Shown: positions 51,338 to 60,951, counted from the first letter of the stretch. The stretch: DNA of 64,000 nucleotides from Promicromonospora thailandica (GCF_024171955.1 NZ_JAMTCS010000009.1:208741-272740), one strand, 5' to 3'. Program-made: numbers and translations. The notes: generated by a model from the letters alone, not told the origin.

Positions 51338-51934
51338 ATGACAGGTTCGGGACGTCTCCGCGACGAGGCACGTGGGGAGCGCTGGGAGCAGTCGCTCGTC
51401 GGGGTGACGGGCGCCGTGCGACGCCGCGACGCCGCCGTGCGGACGCAGAGCCCGCACCCGGGGCCATGCCGGCGCCCCGCCCCCGACAGCAACCGGCTGC
51501 ACGGGCAGCGGCAGGTGCGACGCCGGCTGACGGCGCCCGTCGTGGTGCCCTCCGTGGTGCTCGGCCTCGGCCTGGCCGGGTGCACCGCCGCGTTCGCCCT
51601 GGCGCCGGCCGCGACCGAACCCGTCGCGCTCGTGTGCCCGGCGCCGGTGACGGTGACGTGGGTGGACCAGTACCGCGACGTCCTCGGCCTGCGCGTGCCC
51701 GACCCCCGGGACCGCCTCGAGGTGTCGGCTGCCGCCGGCTCGACGGTCGTGGTGACCTTCACCGACGCCGACGGCGCCGCCTACCCGTCCGTCCGCACCG
51801 AGACGTCGGGCACGGGCATGCTGGTCGTGGAGCCGCCACGCCCCGTGCCGGGGACCGAGCGGGGGCGCTGGCAGGCGCGGGCCGTGGTGACGTCCGCCGG
51901 CGCGGTCTCGGTCTGCACGGGGGCCCTGCGCTGA
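51338..51934 (+). CDS. putative lipoprotein, hypothetical
   Basis: The open frame has 198 codons and matches no family I recognise. An in-frame GTG at 51515 gives VRRRLTAPVVVPSVVLGLGL followed by the lipobox-like LAGC, which would make a 139-residue lipoprotein. The longer version starting at 51338 would place a membrane helix in the middle instead. The mature part is beta-rich (VTVTWVDQYRDVLGLRVPDP ... STVVVTFTD) with two cysteines. The shorter start looks more natural, but neither has a clear ribosome binding site. Function unknown. Confidence 0.5.
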   Translation: MTGSGRLRDEARGERWEQSLVGVTGAVRRRDAAVRTQSPHPGPCRRPAPDSNRLHGQRQVRRRLTAPVVVPSVVLGLGLAGCTAAFALAPAATEPVALVCPAPVTVTWVDQYRDVLGLRVPDPRDRLEVSAAAGSTVVVTFTDADGAAYPSVRTETSGTGMLVVEPPRPVPGTERGRWQARAVVTSAGAVSVCTGALR

Positions 51935-51973
51935 CGACTTGACGTGCGTTCGAACGAGTGTTCGAATCGAGTC

Positions 51974-54142
51974 ATGCGATGGAACGGCCAGGCGATCTCG
52001 AACGACGACGGCGCACTGCCCGGGCTGGAGCTGCCCGCGCTGCGTACCGCAGGGCTGCTGCGCACCGTCCGCTCGCCCGAGTTCGCCGGGGTGGCGTTCC
52101 ACGAGGTGCTCGCCAAGAGCGCCCTGTCGAAGGTGCCGCCGGCGTCCCAGATGCCGTTCCGGTGGACCATCAACCCCTACCGGGGATGCAGTCATGCCTG
52201 TACCTACTGCGTGGAGCCGTCGACGCTCGTCCTGATGGCCGATGGCCGGCAGAAGCCGATCCGCGACGTGCGGGTGGGGGACCGAATCGTCGGCACACGG
52301 CGCGACGGTTCCTACCGGAGGTTCGTCGAGACAGAGGTTCTGGCCCACTGGGGCACGACCAAGGCCGCCTACCGCGTAACGCTGGAGGACGGCACCGAGA
52401 TCGTCGCGAGCGCCGACCACCGCTTCCTCACGGAACGCGGGTGGAAGTACGTCGCACCGCCGGCCAAGGGCGGGGGGCAACGGCCCTACCTGACGACGAA
52501 CAACCGGCTCCAAGGGTTCGGCCTGGGGATGGCGGGCGATGCCTATACGACGCCGCCCGAGTCACCCGAGTACCGCAGGGGCTACCTCACGGGCATGATC
52601 CGCGGTGACGGGATGATCTTCGAGAAGACGTACACGAGCGGACGGATCGCGATGTTCCGGCTGGCTCTCGTCGACCACGAGGCGTTGGCTCGTTCGCAGG
52701 ACTACCTCGCCACGGCCGGTGTGGCAACCAACCGTCGTCCCTTCTCGTCGGCCACGGCGACGCGGCAGGCCATCGACGGCATCTTCACGTCCAGGCAGGC
52801 GAATGTCACGGCGATCCGTCGGATGATCGAATGGCCGGACGCTCCGGACAGATCGTGGTATGCGGGTTTCCTGGCAGGCATCTTCGACGCCGAGGGCAGC
52901 TGCGACGGCCAGGTTCTTCGCATATCCAACTCGGACGAGCGCATGCTCACGATGACCATGGAAGCGATGGACGCCCTCGGTGTGGCACATGTGAGGGAGC
53001 CGGCCAACAAGATCGGCGTGACCAACATCCGTGTCATCGGTGGCCTGGCCAGCCGGAGGAAGTTCTTCGCGCTCACCGGTCCCGCGATCACTCGGAAGCT
53101 CAAGATCGTCGGCGCGGCGGTCAAGACCTCGGTGTCGTTGCGGATCGTCTCTGTGGAGGCTCTCGGCACCGAGTCGGACATGATCGACATCACAACCGGC
53201 ACCGGCGACTTCATCGCCAACGGCGTGATCAGCCACAACTGCTTCGCGCGGAATACCCATGAATATCTGGATCTCGACTCCGGGCGCGACTTCGACTCCC
53301 AGGTGGTCGTCAAGGTCAACGTCGACGAGGTGCTCCGCGCCGAGCTCGCCAAGCGCACCTGGACGCACGAGGCCGTGGCGCTGGGCACCAACACCGACCC
53401 GTACCAGCGCGCGGAGGGACGTTACCGGCTGATGCCGGGGATCATCTCGGCGCTCGCCGATTCCGGCACGCCGTTCTCGATCCTCACCAAGGGCACGTTG
53501 CTGCGCCGCGACCTGCCGCTGCTGCAGCAGGCCGCCGAACGGGTCGACATCGGCCTGGGCGTGTCGCTGGCCTTCGCCGACACGCCGCAGGGCAAGGAGC
53601 TCCAGCACGCCGTCGAGCCGGGCACCCCGACCCCGCGCGCCCGGCTCGACCTCATCCGCGCGATCCGTGCGGCGGGCCTGCCGTGCGGCGTCATGGTGGC
53701 GCCCGTGCTGCCCTGGCTGACCGACCCGCTCGCGCACCTCGAACGGCTGCTCGACGACGTGGCAGAGGCCGGCGCGACGGGCGTCACCGTGCTGCCCCTG
53801 CACCTGCGCCCGGGCGCCCGCGAGTGGTACCTCGGCTGGCTGGAACGCACCCGTCCGCACCTCGTCGACGGCTACGGCCGCATCTACGCGCGCGGCGCCT
53901 ACGCGCACAAGGGGTACCGCGACTGGCTCTGGGAACGGGTCCGTCCGCTGATCGAGGAGCGCGGCCTGGGCGGCGCCGCCATGCACCGCACCCGTGCCGC
54001 AGGGGCGCGCGCGGGGGACGGGATCGAGGGCGAGCCGCACGGCGAGGGCGACTACCCGCGCGGTGCGTTCACCGGGTTACGTGCGGACGGCACCGGCGCG
54101 GCGTCCTTGGGTGTCGACGTCGGGAGCGAGACCCTGTTCTGA
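51974..54142 (+). CDS. Rv2578c-family radical SAM protein with an intein
   Basis: This 722-residue precursor has a host part that is an Rv2578c-type radical SAM protein (MRWNGQAIS start; NPYRGCSHACTY then CFARNTHEYLDLD). The [4Fe-4S] motif C-x3-C-x2-C is interrupted at its third cysteine by a 344-residue intein (residues 79-422). Only after splicing is GCSHACTYCFARN restored. The spliced protein would have about 378 residues, the usual size. Downstream blocks include LGTNTDPYQ and ILTKGTLLRRDLPLL. Substrate unknown; the family lies in the SplB-related branch. GTG at 51944 is an alternative start, but MRWNGQ is the family N-terminus. Confidence 0.92.
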   Translation: MRWNGQAISNDDGALPGLELPALRTAGLLRTVRSPEFAGVAFHEVLAKSALSKVPPASQMPFRWTINPYRGCSHACTYCVEPSTLVLMADGRQKPIRDVRVGDRIVGTRRDGSYRRFVETEVLAHWGTTKAAYRVTLEDGTEIVASADHRFLTERGWKYVAPPAKGGGQRPYLTTNNRLQGFGLGMAGDAYTTPPESPEYRRGYLTGMIRGDGMIFEKTYTSGRIAMFRLALVDHEALARSQDYLATAGVATNRRPFSSATATRQAIDGIFTSRQANVTAIRRMIEWPDAPDRSWYAGFLAGIFDAEGSCDGQVLRISNSDERMLTMTMEAMDALGVAHVREPANKIGVTNIRVIGGLASRRKFFALTGPAITRKLKIVGAAVKTSVSLRIVSVEALGTESDMIDITTGTGDFIANGVISHNCFARNTHEYLDLDSGRDFDSQVVVKVNVDEVLRAELAKRTWTHEAVALGTNTDPYQRAEGRYRLMPGIISALADSGTPFSILTKGTLLRRDLPLLQQAAERVDIGLGVSLAFADTPQGKELQHAVEPGTPTPRARLDLIRAIRAAGLPCGVMVAPVLPWLTDPLAHLERLLDDVAEAGATGVTVLPLHLRPGAREWYLGWLERTRPHLVDGYGRIYARGAYAHKGYRDWLWERVRPLIEERGLGGAAMHRTRAAGARAGDGIEGEPHGEGDYPRGAFTGLRADGTGAASLGVDVGSETLF
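52208..53239 (+). mobile_element. intein with LAGLIDADG homing endonuclease
   Basis: The intein begins with Cys (CVEPSTLVLMADGRQKPIRD, block A) and has block B around GTEIVASADHRFL with the conserved His. It contains two LAGLIDADG motifs (GYLTGMIRGDG and YAGFLAGIFDAEG). It ends with block F (DMIDITTGTGDFIANG) and the terminal VISHN before the +1 Cys. All splicing residues (C1, block B His, penultimate His, terminal Asn, +1 Cys) are present, and both endonuclease acidic residues are kept. Splicing and homing both look possible. Base composition is visibly less GC-rich than the host gene, consistent with transfer. Confidence 0.92.
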
Positions 54143-55089
54143 TGCGCCACACACCGCACGAGGACCGGCGCCTCGGGGGTCGCAGGCTCGAACCGCTGGC
54201 CGGAGGCTGGTCGGGCGAGACGTTCCTCGCCCTGCCTTCCGCCCGGGGCGGCGAGCCGCTGGTTGCGAGGTACCTCGCCGGGGCGCACCACGGGCCGCAG
54301 GCGGCCAGCATCCAGGCGGCGCTGCTGCGCCAGGTGCGCGGCCTGCTGCCGGTCCCGGACGTCCACGGGGCCTACGACGACGGCCCCGTGCCCGGGCTGC
54401 TCCTCACCGAGCTGTTGCCGGGGGAGCGTGGGGACCTGGTCCTGGAGCGGATGGTCCGACCCGGCCGACGGGACGACGGACGCCTGCGGACGCTCGGGCG
54501 CGCGCTCGGCGGCGTCGCCGGCACGCTCGCCGGCGTCCGGATGCCCGAGGCCGGCCTGTTCGTGGACGAGAGCCTGCGGATCGAGCCGTTCCGGCTCCGG
54601 CTGCCCGGCTGGGTGGACGACCATGCCGCGGGGCTGGTGGCGGCCGGGTGGTCGGCGGCCGAGACGGCGGCGCTGCGCGCCGTCGCCGACCGGGCGGCCC
54701 CGGCGCTGGAGGGCGCCGCGCCGTGCCTGGTGCACAGCGACCTCAACCCCAAGAACGTGCTGGTAGACCCCGCCGAGCTCAGCGTCACAGGCGTGCTCGA
54801 CTGGGAGTTCGCGCACGCCGGCCACCCCGCCACGGACCTGGGCAACCTCCTGCGCTTCGAGCGGGAGCCCGCCTACGTCGACGGCGTGCTGGACGGCTGG
54901 TGCACCCCCGTCGGACGGGCCACCGGGACCCGGCCCGACCCCGACGCGGCGACGGACACCGCACGCGCCGCGGACCTGGTCGCCCTCGTCGAGCTCGCCG
55001 CCCGCACGGTGACCACGCCGGTGGTGCGCCGGGCGCGCCGGCACCTGCGCGCGATCGCAGCCACGGGCGACCTGCACGCCACACCCTGA
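54142..55089 (+). CDS. APH-family phosphotransferase
   Basis: This 315-residue kinase-like protein of the aminoglycoside phosphotransferase/choline kinase fold has the catalytic loop LVHSDLNPKNVLVD (about 195-208; Asp and Asn visible) and the metal site GVLDWEFAHAGHPATDLGN (about 215-233). It probably phosphorylates a small molecule; a resistance function should not be assumed. Its ATG overlaps the radical SAM stop (TGATG). It is convergent with the aminotransferase gene, 13 bases away. Confidence 0.87.
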   Translation: MRHTPHEDRRLGGRRLEPLAGGWSGETFLALPSARGGEPLVARYLAGAHHGPQAASIQAALLRQVRGLLPVPDVHGAYDDGPVPGLLLTELLPGERGDLVLERMVRPGRRDDGRLRTLGRALGGVAGTLAGVRMPEAGLFVDESLRIEPFRLRLPGWVDDHAAGLVAAGWSAAETAALRAVADRAAPALEGAAPCLVHSDLNPKNVLVDPAELSVTGVLDWEFAHAGHPATDLGNLLRFEREPAYVDGVLDGWCTPVGRATGTRPDPDAATDTARAADLVALVELAARTVTTPVVRRARRHLRAIAATGDLHATP

Positions 55090-55102
55090 GCGGACGGCGC
55101 CG

Positions 55103-56317
55103 TCAGGTCCGCAGCGTCTCCAGGTGCTCGGCGATGCGGCCGATCGCCTCGGTGAGCACGTCGACGTCGGGCAGCGTCACGAGCCGGAAGTGGTCCGGCT
55201 CGGGCCAGTTGAACCCGCTGCCGTGCGTCACGAGGATCTTCTTGTCGCGCAGCAGGCCGAGCACGAACGCCTCGTCGTCCTCGATCCGGTAGACCTCCGG
55301 ATCGAGGCGCGGGAAGCAGTACAGCGCGCCGCGCGGGCGCACGGACGTGACGCCGGGGATCTCGTTGAGCAGCCTGTCCGCGAGCATCGCCTGCTCGTAG
55401 AAGCGCCCGCCCGGCACGATGAGCGCCTCGATCGACTGGTAGCCGCCCAGTGCGGTCTGGATGGCGTGCTGCGCGGGCACGTTGGCGCACATGCGCATGT
55501 TCGACACGAGCGTGAGGCCCTCGAGGAAGTCCCGGGCCCGGTGCTTCGGACCGGAGACCATGACCCAGCCCGACCGGTAGCCGCAGACCCGGTAGGCCTT
55601 CGACAGGCCGCTGAACGTCAGGCACAGCACGTCGTCGCCGGCGTAGGTGGCGGTGTGGTGGTGGGTGGCGTCGTCGAACAGGATCTTCTCGTAGATCTCG
55701 TCGCTCAGGAGCACCAGGTCGTGCTCGCGGGCCAGGTCCACCAGGCCCTTGACCGTCGCCTCGCTGTACACGGCGCCCGTGGGGTTGTTCGGGTTGATGA
55801 TCACCAGCGCCCGCGTGGCGGGCGTGATGCGCGACGCGATGTCCTCCAGGTCCGGGTTCCACCCGTCGCTCTCGTCGCACCGGTAGTGCACGGGCTTGCC
55901 GCCCTGCAGGCTCACCGCACCGGTCCACAGCGGGTAGTCGGGGGCGGGCACCAGCACCTCGTCGCCGTCGTCGACGAGCGCCTGCAGCACCATGCTGATC
56001 ATCTCGGAGACGCCGTTGCCGATGAACACGTCCTCGACGCGGGTGTCCAGGCCGTGCGTCTGGTAGTAGTTCGCCACGGCCGTGCGCGCCGAGTAGATGC
56101 CACGGCTGTCGCTGTAGCCCTGCGCCTCGGGCAGGTGGTGGATCATGTCGGCGAGGATCGCCTCGGGCGCCTCGAAGCCGAAGGGCGCCGGGTTGCCGAT
56201 GTTCAGCTTGAGGATCTTGTGACCCTCCGCCTCCAGCCGGTACGCCTCCTCGAGGATGGGACCCCGCACGTCGTACCGGACGGACTTCAGCTTGCGGCTC
56301 TGCCTGATCTCTCGCAC
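55103..56317 (-). CDS. PLP-dependent aminotransferase (AlaA-like)
   Basis: This 404-residue class I/II aminotransferase has the N-terminal block PAPFGFEAPEAILADM and GYSDSRGIYSARTAVANYYQ. The Asn/Asp/Tyr cofactor contacts lie in INPNNPTGAVYS and LLSDEIYEK. The PLP Lys is in SGLSKAYRVCGYRSGW (about residue 240). It resembles the actinobacterial AspC/AlaA-type enzyme that makes alanine from pyruvate and glutamate. The GTG start was chosen to match the usual N-terminus R-x-I-x-x-S-x-K-L. It is divergent from the M16 operon, with a 190-bp gap. Confidence 0.9.
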   Translation of the reverse strand: MREIRQSRKLKSVRYDVRGPILEEAYRLEAEGHKILKLNIGNPAPFGFEAPEAILADMIHHLPEAQGYSDSRGIYSARTAVANYYQTHGLDTRVEDVFIGNGVSEMISMVLQALVDDGDEVLVPAPDYPLWTGAVSLQGGKPVHYRCDESDGWNPDLEDIASRITPATRALVIINPNNPTGAVYSEATVKGLVDLAREHDLVLLSDEIYEKILFDDATHHHTATYAGDDVLCLTFSGLSKAYRVCGYRSGWVMVSGPKHRARDFLEGLTLVSNMRMCANVPAQHAIQTALGGYQSIEALIVPGGRFYEQAMLADRLLNEIPGVTSVRPRGALYCFPRLDPEVYRIEDDEAFVLGLLRDKKILVTHGSGFNWPEPDHFRLVTLPDVDVLTEAIGRIAEHLETLRT

Positions 56318-56507
56318 CCCGTCATGGTCGCAGGTTCGCGCGGGTGCGTGCGCGTCGCACCGAGGACGTGAGATGCCGGGTCTGCGGTGATCCGCGAAGT
56401 TCACCCTGTCCTGGGCGGCGAACAGGCCTGGAGGGCGGCCGCGCGCCAGTAGTGTCCGGTCGGGCACCGACGCCCCCCAAGCACTCGAACACCCGGACAG
56501 GTACCCG

Positions 56508-57476
56508 ATGGCCACATCTCAGGCGGCACCGCGCGCCTTCTTCGACCCCTGGGCGCACCTGCCCGGCGGACCGGCGCTGCGCGCCGCGTGCGAGGCGGGA
56601 GACATCCCCGCCGCGCTGTCCCTGACCCGCGCGCTGAGCGCGCACGACGACGTCGCGTCCGCGCTGTGGAACATCGCCGAGCACGGGCTGCACCCGGACC
56701 AGCGGGCCGGCTACACCCTCGCGGTCGAGGCGGCCGACGACGGTACGCCGCTCGGGCGCACGCTGACCGGCGTCCGGTACGTCACGGTGGGCTGGTCGAT
56801 CCGCACCCGGCAGCGGGCCGAGCACGTCTCGCCGGCCCAGTTCGAGCAGTTCTTCGACTGGCTGCGGCGGGCCGAGCGCGTCCTGTTCGACGTGTGCGCG
56901 GAGCACCCCGGCTTCGCCCCCGCCTGGGAGGTCCGCATCACGACGGCGCGCGGCCTGCAGCTCGGGCACGGCGAGGCCCGCCGCCGGTACGACCGGCTCG
57001 TCGCGCTCGAGCCGGCGGTCTTCGCCGCCCAGCGGGTCTTCCTGCAGCAGATCCTGCCGAAGTGGGGCGGCTCGTGGGAGGAGGCGTCCCGGTTCGTCGA
57101 GGAGTGCGCCTCCGTTGCGGCCCCCGGTTCGCTCGGCCCCGCGCTGGTCGCCGACCACGCGATCGAACGGTGGCTCGACGGCGAGCGTTCGGTGCCGTCC
57201 GCGACGGTCGACCGCATGCGGTCGGCCGCCGCGGCCACGGTGCTGCACCCGGAGCACACCTGGACCGCCGCCACCGCGGTCGCGCACACGAACTTCGCCC
57301 TGTTCTTCTCGATCGCCAAGCATCCGGCCGACGCCTGGCCGCACTTCGACGCGCTCGACAGGTCGCCGGTCGAAGGCCTGTGGAACTACTACGCGGCCCG
57401 CCCCGCCTCCGCCTACGACGCGGCGCAGCGCAACGCCGCTGCGGCCGTGGCCCGGCGCCGGGGGCGCCGCTCATGA
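56508..57476 (+). CDS. hypothetical protein, first gene of M16 operon
   Basis: This soluble, mostly helical protein of 322 residues has no signal peptide. W-N-I-A-E, W-E-V-R-I-T-T-A-R-G and F-L-Q-Q-I-L-P-K-W segments suggest helical repeats (DUF4034-like or TPR-like). I do not recognise a catalytic motif. Its stop overlaps the start of the M16 peptidase (ATGA), so it is made together with the peptidase pair and may be an adaptor or a partner protein. Confidence 0.65.
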   Translation: MATSQAAPRAFFDPWAHLPGGPALRAACEAGDIPAALSLTRALSAHDDVASALWNIAEHGLHPDQRAGYTLAVEAADDGTPLGRTLTGVRYVTVGWSIRTRQRAEHVSPAQFEQFFDWLRRAERVLFDVCAEHPGFAPAWEVRITTARGLQLGHGEARRRYDRLVALEPAVFAAQRVFLQQILPKWGGSWEEASRFVEECASVAAPGSLGPALVADHAIERWLDGERSVPSATVDRMRSAAAATVLHPEHTWTAATAVAHTNFALFFSIAKHPADAWPHFDALDRSPVEGLWNYYAARPASAYDAAQRNAAAAVARRRGRRS

Positions 57477-59197
57477 GCGCCACCGTGCCGGACGTGGTGG
57501 GCTTCCCCGGCATCACCCTCGCCGAGTCGGACGGCGTCCCGCTGCTCCTCGCGCCCCGCGAGGGGAACACGACCGGGGGGATCGTCTTCCGGGTCGGGTC
57601 CGCGCACGAGACGCTGGCGACCTCCGGCATCACCCACCTCGTCGAGCACCTCGCGCTGCGGGACCAGGTGCTCAGCGAGGCGCACCTGAACGGTCACACG
57701 CACGCGGACGTGACGGTGTTCCACGTGACCGGCTCGGCATCCGACGTCGTCGCCTACCTGAACGACGTCTGCGCGGCGCTGCGCGACCTGCCCCTGGATC
57801 AGCTCGACACCGAGAAGGACATCCTCCGGTCGGAGTCCGACGGGAGGTCTCCCGGGTTCGCGGGCCGGCTCCGGCTCAACCGGCACGGCTCGCGCGGACA
57901 CGGTCTGGTCGCGAACGGCGAGCGGGGCCTCGACCGCCTCACCGCCGACGAGGCACGTGCCTGGTCACGCACCTGGTTCACGCGGCAGAACGCCGTCGCG
58001 TGGTTCACCGGCGACGCGGTCCCGGACGGGCTGGACCTGCGGCTTCCCGAGGGTCGCCGCATGCCCGCGCCGGAGGTCACGGACGTGCTCGGCGGCACGC
58101 CCGCCCTCCTGACCGGCCTGCGGGACGGCGTCGCGCTCGACGCCGTGGTGCCGCGCGGGGATGCCGCCTACGTGGCCTCGCTGGTCACGCGGGAGGCGCT
58201 GCACCGCGAGCTGCGCACCGACGCCGACCTCGCGAGCTCCGTCGACGTCGGCTACGAGGTCCTGGACCCGGAGCACGCACGGGTCCTCGTCGTGGTACAG
58301 GCCGTCGAGGGGCGCGAGGACGCGGTGGCGGGCGGCGTCGTCGACGCGCTGGGCACCCTGCGCTTCCACGTGACCGACGCCGACCTTGCCGCGGCCCGTG
58401 CGCTGGCGCTGGAGCGCCTCGCAGAGCTCACCGCCGCGTCCCCGGCCGACCTGCTGCCGACGGCGGCCCACCGCCTCGTCACGGGTCGTCGGGTGGAGCA
58501 CCACGAGCGCACGCGCGCGAGGCTCGAAGGAATGACGGCCGACGACGTGCGTGCGGCGGTGCGCGACCTGTGGGCGAGTGCGCTCTGGTACGCGCCGGCC
58601 CCGCTCGACTGGGCCGGCGTCGCCGCGGCACCGCAGTGGTCGAGGGAAGCCGTCCACGGACGCACCTTCCCGCGCATCGACGCGCCCGACGTCTCGCTGG
58701 TACTGGCCGCCGACGGCGTCGGGATCGTCACGCCCGACGGTCCCCTCACGGTCCGGTTCGCGGACTGCGTGCTCCTGGAGACTGTGCCCGACGGCGCCCG
58801 CGCGCTCACCGGTGCGGACGGGTTCCGGGTGACGATCGAGCCCACGCTGTTCCGCGGCCTCACGGCGGCGGAGGTGGCGGCCCACGTCGACCCGAACGTC
58901 CCGACGGAGGTCGTCGTCCGGCTTCCGGCGCGCGCCCCGGCCGACGTCCCCGCGCCCGCCACGCGCTCCTCGCGGAAGGGACGGGGTGCGGCGTCCCGCG
59001 CGCTGCGCTCGGTGGGCGGCACCGTCGGCCTCGTCGCGGCCGTCTGGCTCGCCGGACTGCTCCTGGTCGGCTGGATCCAGCAGCTGGCGAGCGAGGTCCT
59101 CGGTCTCGACCTCCACCTCGGGCTGCTGCCGCTGCTGGCGTGCGTGTGGGCCACGTTCGCCGTGATCAACAAGCGGCACCGCAGGGGGGAGCGATGA
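57473..59197 (+). CDS. membrane-anchored M16 zinc peptidase (active-site intact)
   Basis: This 574-residue protein has an N-terminal M16 (pitrilysin/MPP-like) domain with the inverted zinc motif H-x-x-E-H: HLVEH (55-59) in SGITHLVEHLALR. A candidate distal Glu lies in TEKDILRSES (about 113-122). A second M16-like half follows, then a basic linker (about 485-505) and two membrane helices (about 510-530 and 545-562) with a short basic tail. Ordinary M16B peptidases lack the membrane helices. It overlaps the preceding and following genes by ATGA, and the downstream gene encodes a partner lacking the zinc site. Confidence 0.85.
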   Translation: MSATVPDVVGFPGITLAESDGVPLLLAPREGNTTGGIVFRVGSAHETLATSGITHLVEHLALRDQVLSEAHLNGHTHADVTVFHVTGSASDVVAYLNDVCAALRDLPLDQLDTEKDILRSESDGRSPGFAGRLRLNRHGSRGHGLVANGERGLDRLTADEARAWSRTWFTRQNAVAWFTGDAVPDGLDLRLPEGRRMPAPEVTDVLGGTPALLTGLRDGVALDAVVPRGDAAYVASLVTREALHRELRTDADLASSVDVGYEVLDPEHARVLVVVQAVEGREDAVAGGVVDALGTLRFHVTDADLAAARALALERLAELTAASPADLLPTAAHRLVTGRRVEHHERTRARLEGMTADDVRAAVRDLWASALWYAPAPLDWAGVAAAPQWSREAVHGRTFPRIDAPDVSLVLAADGVGIVTPDGPLTVRFADCVLLETVPDGARALTGADGFRVTIEPTLFRGLTAAEVAAHVDPNVPTEVVVRLPARAPADVPAPATRSSRKGRGAASRALRSVGGTVGLVAAVWLAGLLLVGWIQQLASEVLGLDLHLGLLPLLACVWATFAVINKRHRRGER

Positions 59198-60930
59198 CCG
59201 GGCAGGTGCAGGTCCGCGAGCTGTTCGCCCGGCGCCCCGGCACCACCGAGGGCGGCCTGCTGTTCCGCGTCGGCTACGCCGACGAGACGCTGCCCACGAG
59301 CGGGATCACGTCGTTGGTCGTGGCGCTCGCGCTGCGCGCGGCGGAACGGCCCGGCCTCGACGTCGGGGCGTCGGTCGGACCGGTGGTCACCGAGGTGCGG
59401 GTGACCGGGACCCCCGACCGCGTGCGCACGACCCTGCGGGACGTGGCGCTGGCGCTGAGCGACCTTCCGGTCCGCCACCGCGCCACCGAGGCCCGCGCGC
59501 TGGCCGAGCGGGCAGGCGAGGTCGTCCCGGTGCCGCTCTGGCGCTTCGGTCACCAGGGGTACGGGCTCGGTCCGGGCCGCTACCTCGGGCTGCACCGCGT
59601 GACCGACGGTGACCTGAGGGCCTGGGCGAGGGAGCGGTTCACCGCGGCGGACGCGGTCGTGTGGAGCCGGGGCGAGGAGGCGCTCGGGCCGGAGGTGCCG
59701 CTGCCCGGCGCCCCGGCCGGGTCGGCGGCACGTTCCGCGCCCGCAGTGCCCGAGGCCGCCTGGTCACTGCCCGCCGAGGCCCACGCGGGCGGCACGAGCG
59801 TGATCTGGGACGCCGTCGTACCCGCCGTCCCCGCCGCGCCGGTGCTGGCCGAGGTGGCGCGGCGCGCGCTGTTCCAGAGCCTGCGCCACGACCGGGGCTG
59901 GACGTACGACGTCGCCGCCTCGGCCGGCCTGCTGGACGGCCGGCACGCCGCGTTCCGGCTCTCGGCGGGGCTGCGGCAGGAGACCGCCGACCAGGCCACG
60001 GGCGAGTTCCTGGATACGTGGGGCCGGCTGCGCCACGCGGTGCCCGACGAGGAGCTGGCCGTCGCCAGGGCACACCTCCTGCTGACCTTCGACGAGCCCC
60101 GTCAGGAGGCTGTCTGGGTCCGAGAGGATGCGCTGCTCACGGTGCTGGGCCGACCCGTCCCTACGCCGGCCGAGCGCCGCGCCGCGCTCGAGGCGGTGAC
60201 CGCGGACGACGTCGTCGGGCTGGCCCGGCAGGCGTGGGACACGGGCCTCCTGGTGACCCCGGTCAGAGAGGGCTGGGCAGGTACGTCGGTCGTGCCGCGC
60301 GGCGCGGGCGAACCGGTCGAGGGCCGGTCCTTCGCCCGGCTCGACGCCGACGCCGCGGTCGTGATCGGTCAGGACGGTGCCACGCTGCGGGTGGGCGCCG
60401 CGCGAACGACGGTGCGGTTCGCCGACGCCGCCGCGGTCGTGGCCTACCCCGACGGGGGCCGCCTCCTGGTCGGGCTCGACGGGACCGAGATCCCGTTCGA
60501 GCCCACGCTGCACGACGACCTCACCGTGAGCGACGTCGCGACGCTCGTCGACGACCGGGTGAGCAGCGAGCTCGTGATCCCCGTGCCGCGTGAGCGTGCG
60601 CCGGAGCGGCCGGACCGAGCGGCGATCGAGCAGCGCCGTCGGTCCCGTGCTGCCCGGCGTGCCGCGGAGAACGGGCGCTCGCGCCTGTCCCGGGTCGAGG
60701 TCGTCCGTCTGATCGCGGCGCTGGCGCTGATCCCGGGCCTCCTGGTCGCGGTCGGCGGCGTGGCGGTCTGCGCAGGTGGGCTGGTGCTGACGCTGGTGGC
60801 GTGGATCGACGTCGGCCCGCAGCCCTGGGGTCTGCCGGTTCTCCTGGCCGCGGTGGGTGGAGCCAGTGGCGTCCTCACCTGGCTGTGCTGGCGCGGCCTC
60901 GACCGGCTGCGGGTGGGTATCCGGTTCTGA
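59194..60930 (+). CDS. M16-like protein lacking the zinc motif, membrane anchored
   Basis: This 578-residue protein is the same layout as the upstream peptidase: SGITSLVVALALR stands where SGITHLVEHLALR is in the active partner, so the H-x-x-E-H motif is lost. The C-terminal M16 half keeps the R/Y signature (LRHDRGWTYDVAASAGL, about 224-240). Two C-terminal membrane helices follow a basic linker. This is the pattern of M16B heterodimers, where the inactive subunit supplies the Arg-Tyr pair for substrate binding. Start overlaps the upstream stop (ATGA). Confidence 0.82.
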   Translation: MTGQVQVRELFARRPGTTEGGLLFRVGYADETLPTSGITSLVVALALRAAERPGLDVGASVGPVVTEVRVTGTPDRVRTTLRDVALALSDLPVRHRATEARALAERAGEVVPVPLWRFGHQGYGLGPGRYLGLHRVTDGDLRAWARERFTAADAVVWSRGEEALGPEVPLPGAPAGSAARSAPAVPEAAWSLPAEAHAGGTSVIWDAVVPAVPAAPVLAEVARRALFQSLRHDRGWTYDVAASAGLLDGRHAAFRLSAGLRQETADQATGEFLDTWGRLRHAVPDEELAVARAHLLLTFDEPRQEAVWVREDALLTVLGRPVPTPAERRAALEAVTADDVVGLARQAWDTGLLVTPVREGWAGTSVVPRGAGEPVEGRSFARLDADAAVVIGQDGATLRVGAARTTVRFADAAAVVAYPDGGRLLVGLDGTEIPFEPTLHDDLTVSDVATLVDDRVSSELVIPVPRERAPERPDRAAIEQRRRSRAARRAAENGRSRLSRVEVVRLIAALALIPGLLVAVGGVAVCAGGLVLTLVAWIDVGPQPWGLPVLLAAVGGASGVLTWLCWRGLDRLRVGIRF

Positions 60931-60951
60931 GACCCAGCGGTGCGGCCGCGG

